From: Bacteroidales bacterium UBA1714
GTDB taxonomy: Bacteria; Bacteroidota; Bacteroidia; Bacteroidales; Paludibacteraceae
DNA: 64,000 bases
NCBI GenBank assembly: GCA_002317295.1
Contig: DCIY01000030.1
Span: 9,813-73,812, forward strand
Reading direction: 5' to 3'
The translations under genes were made by a program, and so were the position numbers. The notes under the pieces were generated by a model that was not told the origin of the DNA, ran no database searches, and saw only the letters and a list, made by a program, of their open reading frames with translations. Positions 27,987-36,426 of the stretch are shown in pieces; positions within the stretch are counted from its first letter, which is position 1; each line of letters opens with the position of its first letter.

Positions 27987-29204
27987 ATGAATCGATTTCG
28001 AATCTGTATATCGTTGATACTTTTCCTAATGATGACGGTAGGACTGAGGGCGCAAAATGTGACTTCTTCTCCTTCCTCTCGTTTCGGTTACGGAGAACTG
28101 CAGGATCATATTCCAGTGGCCTATCGGGCGATGGGTGGCGTAAGTACCGGCATGCGTTCCAACCGCTATATCAATCCATCTCAACCCGCATCCTATACCG
28201 CCTGCGACTCCACATCGTTCCTCTTTGATGTGGGAGCCGGATGTATGTGGACTCATTACAGTGATGCGAATGGCCATAGAAATATATTTAATGGTAATCT
28301 TCAGTATGTTTCTGTGGCTTTCCCTATTTATAAACAGTGGATCTCGTTTGCAGCCGGTGTATCTCCTTATTCGTCTATGGGATACTCGATGGTTAAGGTG
28401 GATTCCGTAGGAGGACATGTCTATGGCGCCACATATGCCGGATTGGGCGGCATCAGCCAAATATATGGCGGATTGAGTTTTAATATCCTCAACTGGGTGG
28501 CATTGGGCGCCAACTTCTATTATATGTTTGGTCAAATTGCCAATACTTCCAGTCTGATTTTTACCGAAAGTGGTCTGAATTCGTCGATTATGTACAAGCA
28601 GTTCACAGCTTCCGCCTGGCGCTTCCGTTATGGTATCCAGTTCTTCCATACGTTTGCAGACAAACATACCATCATCCTGGGTGGAACGTTTGAAAATAAA
28701 CGACCCATGGGAGGGGAATACCTGCAGTATGAACTGCAGACGCTGGACTCTGTTCGAGTAACCGATACGGGTTTTGAAACCCCCATGTCCTATTCCGCAG
28801 GCCTCAGTTACAGTTATGCCCAACGGCTCACGGTGGCAGTGGATTATGCGCGCTCCTGTTGGTCGGATGTTCAGTACTTTGGACAAAGTGGCAAACTGCG
28901 CGACCGTCAGACGCTCAGTTTCGGTTGCGAATATCGACACAATCCCATGGGACGCAACTATGCCCAACGCATGATGTGGCGTGCAGGTGCCAAACTGATC
29001 GAGTCTTATGTGACCACCAATGGCAAAATGGACTTTACAATTTCGGCCGGTTTTGGTTTGCCGTTGCGTACTTCCATGTCCATGGTCAATGTGGGACTGG
29101 AGTATGAACGTCGTAATTCCATGGCCAATATTACCGAAAATTGCCTGTTACTCACCGTAGATGTGGCCATTAATGAAAACTGGTTCTTTAAACGCAGATT
29201 ATAA
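27987..29204 (+). CDS. Putative outer-membrane beta-barrel protein
   Basis: A 405-residue exported protein; the signal peptide runs from the ATG at 27987 to GLRAQ. An earlier ATG at 27960 lies within coaX and would add a charged stretch before the signal, so it is less likely. The remainder has alternating short polar and aromatic stretches typical of outer-membrane barrels (for example SRFGYGELQDHIP, YGIQFFHTFADKH, ending NENWFFKRRL). I do not recognise a named family. It may belong to a transport-like barrel group common in Bacteroidota. It lies between coaX and lptC, so an envelope assembly role is possible. Confidence 0.72.
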   Translation: MNRFRICISLILFLMMTVGLRAQNVTSSPSSRFGYGELQDHIPVAYRAMGGVSTGMRSNRYINPSQPASYTACDSTSFLFDVGAGCMWTHYSDANGHRNIFNGNLQYVSVAFPIYKQWISFAAGVSPYSSMGYSMVKVDSVGGHVYGATYAGLGGISQIYGGLSFNILNWVALGANFYYMFGQIANTSSLIFTESGLNSSIMYKQFTASAWRFRYGIQFFHTFADKHTIILGGTFENKRPMGGEYLQYELQTLDSVRVTDTGFETPMSYSAGLSYSYAQRLTVAVDYARSCWSDVQYFGQSGKLRDRQTLSFGCEYRHNPMGRNYAQRMMWRAGAKLIESYVTTNGKMDFTISAGFGLPLRTSMSMVNVGLEYERRNSMANITENCLLLTVDVAINENWFFKRRL

Positions 29205-29237
29205 TACAATTATAGATCCAAAAACAACTTAATTATT

Positions 29238-30644
29238 ATGAACATTAAATCTCTATTTGCTCTTGCCCTTTGCGCCATCATTCCTATGGCTGTGTTGGCT
29301 AAGAAAACCAAAGTGGAAGAAGAAGTGGCTCCTGTCGTTGAGGAAGTTCCGACTCTCAGTGATGAAGATTGTGCCATCCAATTGTCCCTCATGTCGGAAA
29401 GTGTTAAAAACAAACAGTATGACGATGCGTATCAACCCTGGTGGACTTTGTATACCAGTCGCCCTGATTTCAACAAAGCTATCTATACCCAGGGCAGCAA
29501 GATTATCGAGTGGAAACTGATGAAGGCTGCCGTACCTTCGGAACGTATGCAATGGCGCAAGATTCTCATGGAGTCTTATGACAAACGTATCCAATATTTC
29601 GGTAACGATGCCAAATACCCCAAGGATTACATTTTGGGCGAAAAAGGTCTGGCCTATATTGAAAACTATCCGGAAGATAGTGTGAAAGAGTGTGCACACG
29701 ATTGGCTCAAGCAGTCTGTTCAAGCCCTCACAACCAATTCCAAAATATCTGTCCTCACTGCGTTGTTTGAGACTTCGTACTATATGTATCGTTCCAATCC
29801 GGACAAGTACACCAATACCATCATGGAAGATTATGGCTTGGTCAGTGGTATTCTCCAACAAATCAACGATAATCCTTCGTCCAAATTTGCTACCGCCGCT
29901 GCGCAACAAAAAGAGTATATTGACAACCTGTTTGCGGTATCCGGTGCTGCTGATTGTGATAAACTCGATGAACTCTATGCTGAATATATCCAAACCAATG
30001 CTAATTATCTGGAAGATATGCTGAAGGTGATCAAACTGTATCGCCGTGTCAGTTGCACCAGTTCGGAAGTTTATTTTGCAGCCGCCGCTGCTGCTCACAA
30101 ACTCGAACCTACCGAGGAGTCCGCTGCCGCATGCGCCAGCATGTGCAAGAAGAGAGGCGATTGGGAAGGTGCCATTAATTATTACAAAGAGGCCTTGGAT
30201 CTGATGGACGAAAATTCGGATACTCAGGATCGTGCGGATTATCTGTACAACATCGCACTGATTTCGATGGACAAACTGAAAAACTATCCTTTGGCACGTA
30301 CGATGGCGCGCTACTCGTTGGAAGCTAATCCTGCTCAGGGACGTTGCTATATTCTGATTGGTTTGTGCTATGCCGCCACCCATCCGTTCAGTGCGTCTAT
30401 CGTTGGCGAAGCCAAAGCGGCTATTCTCAACAAGACCGTTTATTGGGCAGCAGTAGATCAGTTCCAAAAGGCTAAACAGGTGGATCCTACTTGCGTGGAG
30501 ACTGCCAATGAAATGATTGCTTCGTATTCCAAGTATTTCCCCACCAAAGAAGAGATGTTTGATCTTCCTAACGAATTAGGTGGTGAGTTCTTTATTGTAG
30601 GTGGTTGGATCAATGAACGTACGGTTTGCCGTCCTGCTAAGTAA
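29238..30644 (+). CDS. Exported TPR-repeat protein upstream of lptC
   Basis: A 468-residue protein with a signal peptide (about 1-21, ending AVLAK) followed by an acidic Val-Glu-rich linker. The N-terminal half is helical without clear motifs. The C-terminal part (about 290-420) has TPR-type repeats, including GDWEGAINYYKEALDL and YPLARTMARYSLEANPAQG. It is probably a periplasmic scaffold. Its last 32 bases overlap the start of lptC, suggesting coupled translation with LPS export. No function is established. Confidence 0.8.
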   Translation: MNIKSLFALALCAIIPMAVLAKKTKVEEEVAPVVEEVPTLSDEDCAIQLSLMSESVKNKQYDDAYQPWWTLYTSRPDFNKAIYTQGSKIIEWKLMKAAVPSERMQWRKILMESYDKRIQYFGNDAKYPKDYILGEKGLAYIENYPEDSVKECAHDWLKQSVQALTTNSKISVLTALFETSYYMYRSNPDKYTNTIMEDYGLVSGILQQINDNPSSKFATAAAQQKEYIDNLFAVSGAADCDKLDELYAEYIQTNANYLEDMLKVIKLYRRVSCTSSEVYFAAAAAAHKLEPTEESAAACASMCKKRGDWEGAINYYKEALDLMDENSDTQDRADYLYNIALISMDKLKNYPLARTMARYSLEANPAQGRCYILIGLCYAATHPFSASIVGEAKAAILNKTVYWAAVDQFQKAKQVDPTCVETANEMIASYSKYFPTKEEMFDLPNELGGEFFIVGGWINERTVCRPAK

Positions 30645-31164
30645 TTGCCTTTTCCTGTTGCTGTTAACGGGTTGCGGTAAACAAGTGCATCTGCAGGCAG
30701 ATGCTATTGTGGATCGTGCTGCAACACCCGTGCTCAAGGCAGATTCCATCACGACATTAGTATCCGATAGCGGGGTAACTCGCTATCGGATTACTGCTTC
30801 TTCTTGGGAGATATTTGACCGAGCTAACCCTGCCTGTTGGGAGTTTAAACAGGGTATCTATCTCGAGAAATTTAATGAGCAACTGGAGATAGAAGCTTCG
30901 CTCCAGTCGGACTATGCCTACTATGAGACCCAAGCGGAAAAATGGCTCTTGCGAGGCAATGTGATAGCTCGCAATGAAGCCGGAGAACGGTTTGAAACGC
31001 CTGAGTTAAATTGGGATCAACATTCCCAAACCATCTACTCGGATTCGGCTATCACCATCACCAAAGCAACCAGTATCATTCAGGGAATTGGATTCAGAAG
31101 CAACCAATCCATGAGCCAATATACCATTCTTCATCCTACTGGAGTCTTTCCGGTGGATGAGTAA
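30613..31164 (+). CDS. lptC: LPS export protein LptC-like lipoprotein
   Basis: A 183-residue envelope protein of the lipopolysaccharide bridge between the inner-membrane LptBFG transporter and LptA. The N-terminal hydrophobic stretch ends in a lipobox-like LLTGC, unlike the plain membrane anchor of E. coli LptC. The body has the expected beta-jellyroll pattern (YRITASSWEIFD, SDYAYYETQAEKWLLRGNV, ETPELNWDQHSQTIYSD). The ATG at 30613 was chosen because it starts the signal directly. The gene overlaps the TPR gene by 32 bases. lptD is found 11 kb away on the other strand. Confidence 0.85.
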   Translation: MNVRFAVLLSNCLFLLLLTGCGKQVHLQADAIVDRAATPVLKADSITTLVSDSGVTRYRITASSWEIFDRANPACWEFKQGIYLEKFNEQLEIEASLQSDYAYYETQAEKWLLRGNVIARNEAGERFETPELNWDQHSQTIYSDSAITITKATSIIQGIGFRSNQSMSQYTILHPTGVFPVDE

Positions 31165-31206
31165 CAACGCAGAAACCAATAAAAATCATCATTTTTCTGC
31201 AATATA

Positions 31207-31238
31207 TTTGCAAATTCCAAAAAAAAGTTGTACTTTTG
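31207..31238 (+). promoter_or_regulatory. Bacteroidota promoter for the DUF349-ftsE unit
   Basis: TTTG at 31207-31210 and TACTTTTG at 31231-31238, 20 bases apart, with the A8-GTTG spacer seen also before gyrA and pheS. Confidence 0.88.
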
Positions 31239-31256
31239 TGGCGAATTTTAATAACT

Positions 31257-31298
31257 GCCCGCAAGGGAAATATGAACTTCGCCGAAAGGTGTATTTAG
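31257..31298 (+). promoter_or_regulatory. Leader with GCCC-GCAA-GGG hairpin and 8-codon upstream frame
   Basis: A GCCC-GCAA-GGG mini-hairpin (31257-31267) is followed by a short frame at 31272-31298 (MNFAERCI, stop TAG) that ends one base before the DUF349 start codon. The arrangement could couple translation of the peptide and the main gene. It may also be chance. Confidence 0.4.
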
Positions 31299-31299
31299 T

Positions 31300-32760
31300 A
31301 TGGCAAACGAAAAACAACCACTCGTTGACGAGTTGAAGGCTCTAATGGAGCAAAATGTGACGGAAGTTAAAGACCAAGTCGAGGAATTAAAGAACAAATT
31401 TTACCGCATGTACCATGAGGAACAGGCTGCGTTGAAAAAACAGGCAGAAGAGGCTGCTGTCGCTGCCGGAGAGCAGTTGGAAAACTGGCAACCTGCTATG
31501 GATGAGGTGGAAAAAGAGTTCCGTGAGTTATTGGCAGCTTATAAGACCAAGCGAGCTGAAGTTCAGAAACAAATGGAGGAACAGATGAACCAGAATCTGC
31601 TTCGCAAGGAGAATATTCTGGAGCAAATGAAACAAATGGCTGAGGCTCAAACAGCCGATGTCATGGATAATCTCAAGAAGATGAAAGACTTGCAGACCGA
31701 GTGGAAGACCATAGGTCCTGTTCCCGCCCCAAAAGCACAAGAGATTTGGAAACAATATCAGCAGTTCCAAGAGCAGTTCTACGATTTGGTGAAGATCAAT
31801 ATCGAACTGCGTGATCTTGATTTTAAAAAGAATCTGGAAATGAAAACCCTGCTGTGCGAGGCAGCAGAGAAACTGCAACAGAATGTCAATATCGTAGAGG
31901 CCAGTCGTGCCTTGCAACAATTGCATGACGAGTGGGCAGAGATAGGCCCTGTGGCTCGTGAGATAAGAGAAGAACTGTGGAATCGATTTAAGGAGGCATC
32001 TACCATTATCAATAAGAAACATCAGGCTTATTTTGATGCTTTGCACGAGAGAGAACAGGAAAATCTGGTCAAGAAGCAGGCTATCATTGAACGACTGAAA
32101 GAGATTGATATTGAGTCTATCAAGACCAACAAACAATGGGAAGAGGTTTCTGCACAGATAACGGCCATGCAGAACGAATGGCGTAGTATCGGATTTGCTC
32201 CCAAGAAGCAAAATCAGGCTATCTATGAGGAATACCGCGCATTATGCGAACGCTTCTTTAAGGCAAAGACTCAGTTCTTCAAATCCATGCGTGATGTGTT
32301 GTCAGACAACCTCAAGCGCAAACGTGAACTGATAGAGAAAGCCCAAGCTCTGGTAGGCGAAGATGCGGTCGAAAATGCTGCTCAAACCATGATTGCCCTG
32401 CAGAAAGAATGGAAGACCATAGGTCCCGTTGCTCATAAGTACAGTGATGAGATTTGGAAAACGTTTACCGCTATATGTGACAGTTTCTTTGAGAAGAAAC
32501 GTGACGCGATGAAAGAGGCTCGTCAGAAAATGCAGGATGCTCGTCGTGAACGGGCTATGGCCGGTGGTGATCGCGGCAAGATGATGCGTATGTACGAGAA
32601 TCTGCAACAGGAAATTAAAACGGCAGAGAACAATATTTTGTTCTTTACAGGCAAGTCTCAATCGGGCAACAAACTCGTGGACGACATGCGCAAGAAGATT
32701 GATCAGTTGAAGAAACAACTGAATGAGTTGGAGCAAAAGATCGAAGAAACGGAAGAGTAA
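31300..32760 (+). CDS. DUF349 repeat protein
   Basis: A 486-residue cytoplasmic protein made of about four DUF349 repeats. Each repeat carries a conserved turn: EWKTIGPVPAPKAQEIW, EWAEIGPVAREIREELW, EWRSIGFAPKKQNQAIY and EWKTIGPVAHKYSDEIW. The regions between are strongly charged and predicted to be coiled coil, and the C-terminus (KKIDQLKKQLNELEQKIEE) is a clear coiled coil. Function is not established; the family is near-universal in Bacteroidota. It has its own promoter and runs into ftsE after four bases, which hints at a link to cell division. Confidence 0.88.
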   Translation: MANEKQPLVDELKALMEQNVTEVKDQVEELKNKFYRMYHEEQAALKKQAEEAAVAAGEQLENWQPAMDEVEKEFRELLAAYKTKRAEVQKQMEEQMNQNLLRKENILEQMKQMAEAQTADVMDNLKKMKDLQTEWKTIGPVPAPKAQEIWKQYQQFQEQFYDLVKINIELRDLDFKKNLEMKTLLCEAAEKLQQNVNIVEASRALQQLHDEWAEIGPVAREIREELWNRFKEASTIINKKHQAYFDALHEREQENLVKKQAIIERLKEIDIESIKTNKQWEEVSAQITAMQNEWRSIGFAPKKQNQAIYEEYRALCERFFKAKTQFFKSMRDVLSDNLKRKRELIEKAQALVGEDAVENAAQTMIALQKEWKTIGPVAHKYSDEIWKTFTAICDSFFEKKRDAMKEARQKMQDARRERAMAGGDRGKMMRMYENLQQEIKTAENNILFFTGKSQSGNKLVDDMRKKIDQLKKQLNELEQKIEETEE

Positions 32761-32764
32761 AGTC

Positions 32765-33430
32765 ATGGAGTTGATTGACTATCGGGATGTGGAAATTCGC
32801 CAGGATGAGCAGATTGTGCTTCGTCATGTGGACTTGCGGGTTCACGAGGGCGAATTTGTGTACCTGTTGGGCAAAGTGGGCAGTGGCAAATCTACCCTGA
32901 TGAAGACGTTCTATGCCGAGCGTCCCATCCATAGCGGTCAAGCCACATTCTTAGGTTATGACCTGTCCACGATTACCCGTCGTCAGATACCTTATCTGCG
33001 TCGTAAGATAGGCGTGGTGTTTCAGGATTTCCAATTATTACCCGATCGTAATGTGGAGGAGAATCTGCTGTTTGTGCTCAAAGCTACAGGTTGGAAGGAC
33101 AAGAAGGTGATGCATTCGCATGTCATGGATGTACTGGATCAGGTAGGTATGGCTGATAAGGCGTATAAAATGCACTATCATCTGTCCGGAGGCGAACAAC
33201 AGCGTGTGGTGATAGCTCGTGCCTTGCTCAATACCCCAGATGTGATTTTGGCTGATGAACCCACCGGTAATCTGGATCAGGAGACCGGACAGGAGATTAT
33301 GCAGTTACTCCATCAGATAAAGAAAGCCGGCATGACAATTATCATGTCGACTCATAATCTGCTATGGCCAGAGCAGTTTCCGGGACGCAAGTTAGTGTTC
33401 CGAAACGGCGAGGTAAGTGAGTGCGAATAG
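32765..33430 (+). CDS. ftsE: Cell division ATP-binding protein FtsE
   Basis: A 221-residue ABC ATPase of the FtsEX complex, which signals across the membrane to activate peptidoglycan cleavage at the division site. The Walker A motif is GKVGSGKST, the Q-loop VVFQDFQLL, the signature LSGGEQQR, and the Walker [12 protein letters not shown]. The ATG at 32765 sits four bases after the DUF349 stop; an earlier frame-consistent start lies inside that gene. The membrane partner ftsX is not in this window. Its last 39 bases overlap the end of sufE on the opposite strand. A LolD-like role is a less likely alternative. Confidence 0.88.
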   Translation: MELIDYRDVEIRQDEQIVLRHVDLRVHEGEFVYLLGKVGSGKSTLMKTFYAERPIHSGQATFLGYDLSTITRRQIPYLRRKIGVVFQDFQLLPDRNVEENLLFVLKATGWKDKKVMHSHVMDVLDQVGMADKAYKMHYHLSGGEQQRVVIARALLNTPDVILADEPTGNLDQETGQEIMQLLHQIKKAGMTIIMSTHNLLWPEQFPGRKLVFRNGEVSECE

Positions 33431-33817
33431 CCGCATCTGCTGCAACATCGCATTGAGCCCGTTAGAACGAGTGGGGGACAGGTGTTCCCGCAATTGGATA
33501 TCGTCGATGAAGTATAAATCTGCATCGACGATTTCTTTTGGAGTATGCCCACTGAGTACCTGAATAAGCAAGGCTACGATACCTTTCACCAGAATAGCGT
33601 CCGAATCGCCCTGATAGATAACTTTGTCGTCCTGCATATGGGCAGTAAACCATACCCGCGACTGACAACCGTCAATGAGGTTCTGGTCTGTACGCTCAGA
33701 CTCCGGAAAGGGTTCCAGACTGTTACCCTGCTCAATCAGCATGGCATAGCGGTCCATCCAATCTTCCAGAGAGGAAAAATCTTCAATGATTGAATCTTGA
33801 ATTTCGTTGATAGTCAT
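33392..33817 (-). CDS. sufE: SufE-like cysteine desulfuration protein
   Basis: A 141-residue sulfur acceptor that takes persulfide from a SufS-type desulfurase for iron-sulfur cluster assembly. The acceptor Cys51 is in IDGCQSRVW, the hallmark of the family, with SGHTPKEIVDAD further on. The start overlaps aroK by four bases, so it is the last gene of the long reverse-strand train. Its 3' end overlaps ftsE tail to tail by 39 bases. No other suf genes are nearby. Confidence 0.94.
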   Translation of the reverse strand: MTINEIQDSIIEDFSSLEDWMDRYAMLIEQGNSLEPFPESERTDQNLIDGCQSRVWFTAHMQDDKVIYQGDSDAILVKGIVALLIQVLSGHTPKEIVDADLYFIDDIQLREHLSPTRSNGLNAMLQQMRLFALTYLAVSEH

Positions 33818-34344
33818 AAGTTCAGTTTACTGATAATGGCATCTGCAATCATTTCATCGGCTTCGGGGATAAATCCGGGAGCCTGAATCATGTATTGCGA
33901 TTGCATATAATAGGGTTCACGTTCCTGCAACTGGCGGGTAACGTGCGCCAATAATTCTTCACGCGTGTGTCCAACAAGATTGGGGCGAGTACTTAGGTCT
34001 GTGAGCATCAGTCGCGACACCAGATCTTCGGCTGACCAGCGAATATACACTGTGGTTCCCAATTCGTTCACACAATCCATATTGTCCTCATAACAGGGAT
34101 AGCCACCTCCGGTAGCATATACCACATTTTCATACGGGGACATATCGGCTATATCTTCGAGAACATATTTTTCCTTGTATCGAAACGCCTCAACACCATA
34201 TTCCCGTATATATTCCGCAACACTGAGTCCGTGAATTTGCTCAAACGCTTCGTCCAAGTCCACAAACCGCCAACCTGTCTTGTCGGCCAATATGCGTCCC
34301 ACAGTCGTCTTGCCGGCTGCCATATATCCAATTAGATAAATCAT
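33814..34344 (-). CDS. aroK: Shikimate kinase
   Basis: Phosphorylates shikimate in aromatic amino acid synthesis. The 176-residue product carries the Walker A loop GYMAAGKTT (6-14), the shikimate-binding FVDLDEAFE and FRYKEK, and the ATGGGYPCY loop. The first two codons overlap the end of the upstream small exported protein, and the last overlap sufE, both by four bases. No other aro genes are in the window. Confidence 0.94.
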   Translation of the reverse strand: MIYLIGYMAAGKTTVGRILADKTGWRFVDLDEAFEQIHGLSVAEYIREYGVEAFRYKEKYVLEDIADMSPYENVVYATGGGYPCYEDNMDCVNELGTTVYIRWSAEDLVSRLMLTDLSTRPNLVGHTREELLAHVTRQLQEREPYYMQSQYMIQAPGFIPEADEMIADAIISKLNL

Positions 34345-34658
34345 GGATGGTTGATTGCTGATGGATGATTTTTTTCTTCTTCGTCCAATATCTGGGGAGT
34401 ATTGTCACGCCAAAGTATGGAGTCGGATTGAATATACGCTTCAGGGAATACCCACCTGTCACTTGGAGCGGGCAGCGTGCGTACAGGTGCACCTTGTTTA
34501 TTATACACGCGCGCGACAGAGGAGCAGATAGGGGCACATACGGTTTGAATCACCACCATACTGTCTGCTACCACGAGTGTATCGTAGTGGATGAGAGTTT
34601 GGGCACAACAACCAAGGCTTGCCAACAAGCCGAAAGAAAGTAAAAGGTGTTTTTTCAT
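34341..34658 (-). CDS. Small exported protein of unknown function
   Basis: A 105-residue protein with a signal peptide (about 1-20, ending GCCAQ). The mature part has no recognised domain but contains IQTVCAPICSSVARVYNKQG and SDSILWRDNTPQI. It overlaps ispF and aroK by four bases each, so it is a true member of the operon. The last residues (KNHPSAINHP) are encoded by a short repeat of ATCAGCAATC type that also forms the aroK leader, which suggests the C-terminus was extended by a repeat insertion. Confidence 0.65.
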   Translation of the reverse strand: MKKHLLLSFGLLASLGCCAQTLIHYDTLVVADSMVVIQTVCAPICSSVARVYNKQGAPVRTLPAPSDRWVFPEAYIQSDSILWRDNTPQILDEEEKNHPSAINHP

Positions 34659-35125
34659 ACAATCAATACGATAGCGCTGACACTGATTCCTTCCTGTCGT
34701 CCGACAAATCCCAAATGCTCAGTAGTGGTTGCTTTGATACTCACTTGCGTCTTATCCACGTCCATCGTTTCAGCCAGACATTGGCGCATGGCTTCAATCC
34801 ATGGACTCAGTTTCGGGGCTTGAGCAGCAATGGTAATGTCACAATTGCCTAATTCATATCCATGTTCCCTGATCATTTCCATCACACGACGAAGCAGAAT
34901 CTTGGAATCAATGCCTTCATATTCATTCCCCGGAGTATCGGGAAAATGATATCCTATATCGCGCAGAGCTGCGGCTCCAAGAAGGGCATCACACAGGGCA
35001 TGAATGGCCACATCGGCATCCGAATGGCCAGCCAATCCCAGTTCGTAAGGCACACGGATGCCCCCGAGCCACAATTCGCGACCCGGGGCAAACGCGTGTA
35101 CATCATATCCGTAACCAATACGCAT
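34655..35125 (-). CDS. ispF: 2-C-methyl-D-erythritol 2,4-cyclodiphosphate synthase
   Basis: Cyclises CDP-methylerythritol phosphate in the non-mevalonate isoprenoid pathway. The 156-residue product has the metal ligands Asp8 and His10 in GYDVHAF, LAGHSDADVAIHA (third metal-binding His) and the DIGYHFPDTPG loop. The ATG at 35125 gives the normal N-terminus RIGYGYDVH; a longer frame starting further upstream lies inside porV. There is a single base between it and the porV stop. Confidence 0.95.
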   Translation of the reverse strand: MRIGYGYDVHAFAPGRELWLGGIRVPYELGLAGHSDADVAIHALCDALLGAAALRDIGYHFPDTPGNEYEGIDSKILLRRVMEMIREHGYELGNCDITIAAQAPKLSPWIEAMRQCLAETMDVDKTQVSIKATTTEHLGFVGRQEGISVSAIVLIV

Positions 35126-35126
35126 A

Positions 35127-36356
35127 TTACTTGTTGTTATTGACCAAATCCTTGATTCCGGCCAAATCAAATCCGAGGGTAAAACGCATGGTTTGATCCA
35201 GCGGGTTAGAGGCCGCCGTAGCAATACAGTAAGCGACATCCAAACGAACGATACTCAGTTTAAAACCAGCACCCAGGGTGACATAACGGCGGTTTCCTTT
35301 ATAGTAGTTCTCGTGGCTGTAACCTACGCGGGCAAAAAATTGGCGGTTGTAGCTGTACTCTAAACCCATACCCCAACGAACTTCCTGAAACTCCTCGGAA
35401 GTGGCGCTGTACACCTTACCTTCGTCCGTGGTATAACCTGGAGCGTCGCAGAAGGACTGCCACCAGCCGTTGGGAGACGAGAGTTTGGAATAACCATATA
35501 CATCAAAGTAAGGCAAACCATTCGGATACTCGGCACTGGATTTGGTATAATCGATTTGGTTACCAAACTTGGAATAGGTTGTTGGAACCAATGTCTTATC
35601 GCACTCTACCGAGAACTGTAAACGATTGTAGTTGTCAAAGGGCAGTTCGTAACTGACACCCAGACGCAGGTTGGCAGGAATGAAGTTCTGTGTGTCACCC
35701 TTGTCATAAGACATTTTACCACCCAGGTTGCTGAGGTTAAATCCCAAAGCAAAATGACTGGTTCCCATCGGCAATTCAATCGGTTGACGATAGAACAACG
35801 AGATGTCGGCAGCCATGGTCCAGGCGGGGAACAGTTCCTTACCATCAGCTCCATAACTGTTGGTTCCGTTATTCAAATCCGAATACATAAATCGTAGGGT
35901 AGCGGCCATGGAGACATACTCATGCAATTTACGAGAGTAGGAAACATCCAATGCCCACTCGTTAGGAGCTGCTTCAGCAAAAAATTGTCCGGCATCATCT
36001 GTCAACTTAACTTCACCCATGGAGAAATAGGTAAATGATGCAGCAATGGCCTGGAGATCATCAAACTTGTAAAAACCGGTAAGATAAGCCAAGTCAATGT
36101 CGCTGACCAATTGGCGTAACCATGGCGTGTAGGAAGCACATATACCGCCCCGTTCATCCATAAAGGCATACTTGGCAGCATTCCAGTGCTGAGAGTTCAT
36201 GTCTGGGGTGGTGGCAACACCGATATCACCCATACCGGCCGCGTGGGCATCGGGTGCGATGCTCAACGACGGCATCGCGGTTACAACAGGGTTGGTGGCC
36301 ATCAGGCTCAGGGTTGCGGTAAACAGAGCTACCGCGGAAATAAGCATTTTTTTCAT
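35127..36356 (-). CDS. porV: Type IX secretion outer-membrane shuttle PorV
   Basis: A 409-residue outer-membrane barrel of the FadL type that carries type IX secretion cargo from the translocon to the PorU sortase. A signal peptide (about 1-20) is followed by a characteristic segment, MPSLSIAPDAHAAGMGDIGVATTPDMNSQHWNAAKYA (region about 28-64), which is a strong marker of the family. The C-terminal stretch ends with a barrel strand (MRFTLGFDLAGI). It lies 70 bases downstream of porU in the same direction, as is usual in Bacteroidota. Confidence 0.93.
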   Translation of the reverse strand: MKKMLISAVALFTATLSLMATNPVVTAMPSLSIAPDAHAAGMGDIGVATTPDMNSQHWNAAKYAFMDERGGICASYTPWLRQLVSDIDLAYLTGFYKFDDLQAIAASFTYFSMGEVKLTDDAGQFFAEAAPNEWALDVSYSRKLHEYVSMAATLRFMYSDLNNGTNSYGADGKELFPAWTMAADISLFYRQPIELPMGTSHFALGFNLSNLGGKMSYDKGDTQNFIPANLRLGVSYELPFDNYNRLQFSVECDKTLVPTTYSKFGNQIDYTKSSAEYPNGLPYFDVYGYSKLSSPNGWWQSFCDAPGYTTDEGKVYSATSEEFQEVRWGMGLEYSYNRQFFARVGYSHENYYKGNRRYVTLGAGFKLSIVRLDVAYCIATAASNPLDQTMRFTLGFDLAGIKDLVNNNK

Positions 36357-36426
36357 TGTTGTTTAATTTTTATTGTTGGTTTGATTTACATTTCTTAGAT
36401 TTGCTTCATAGGCGAATAATGTGGAA

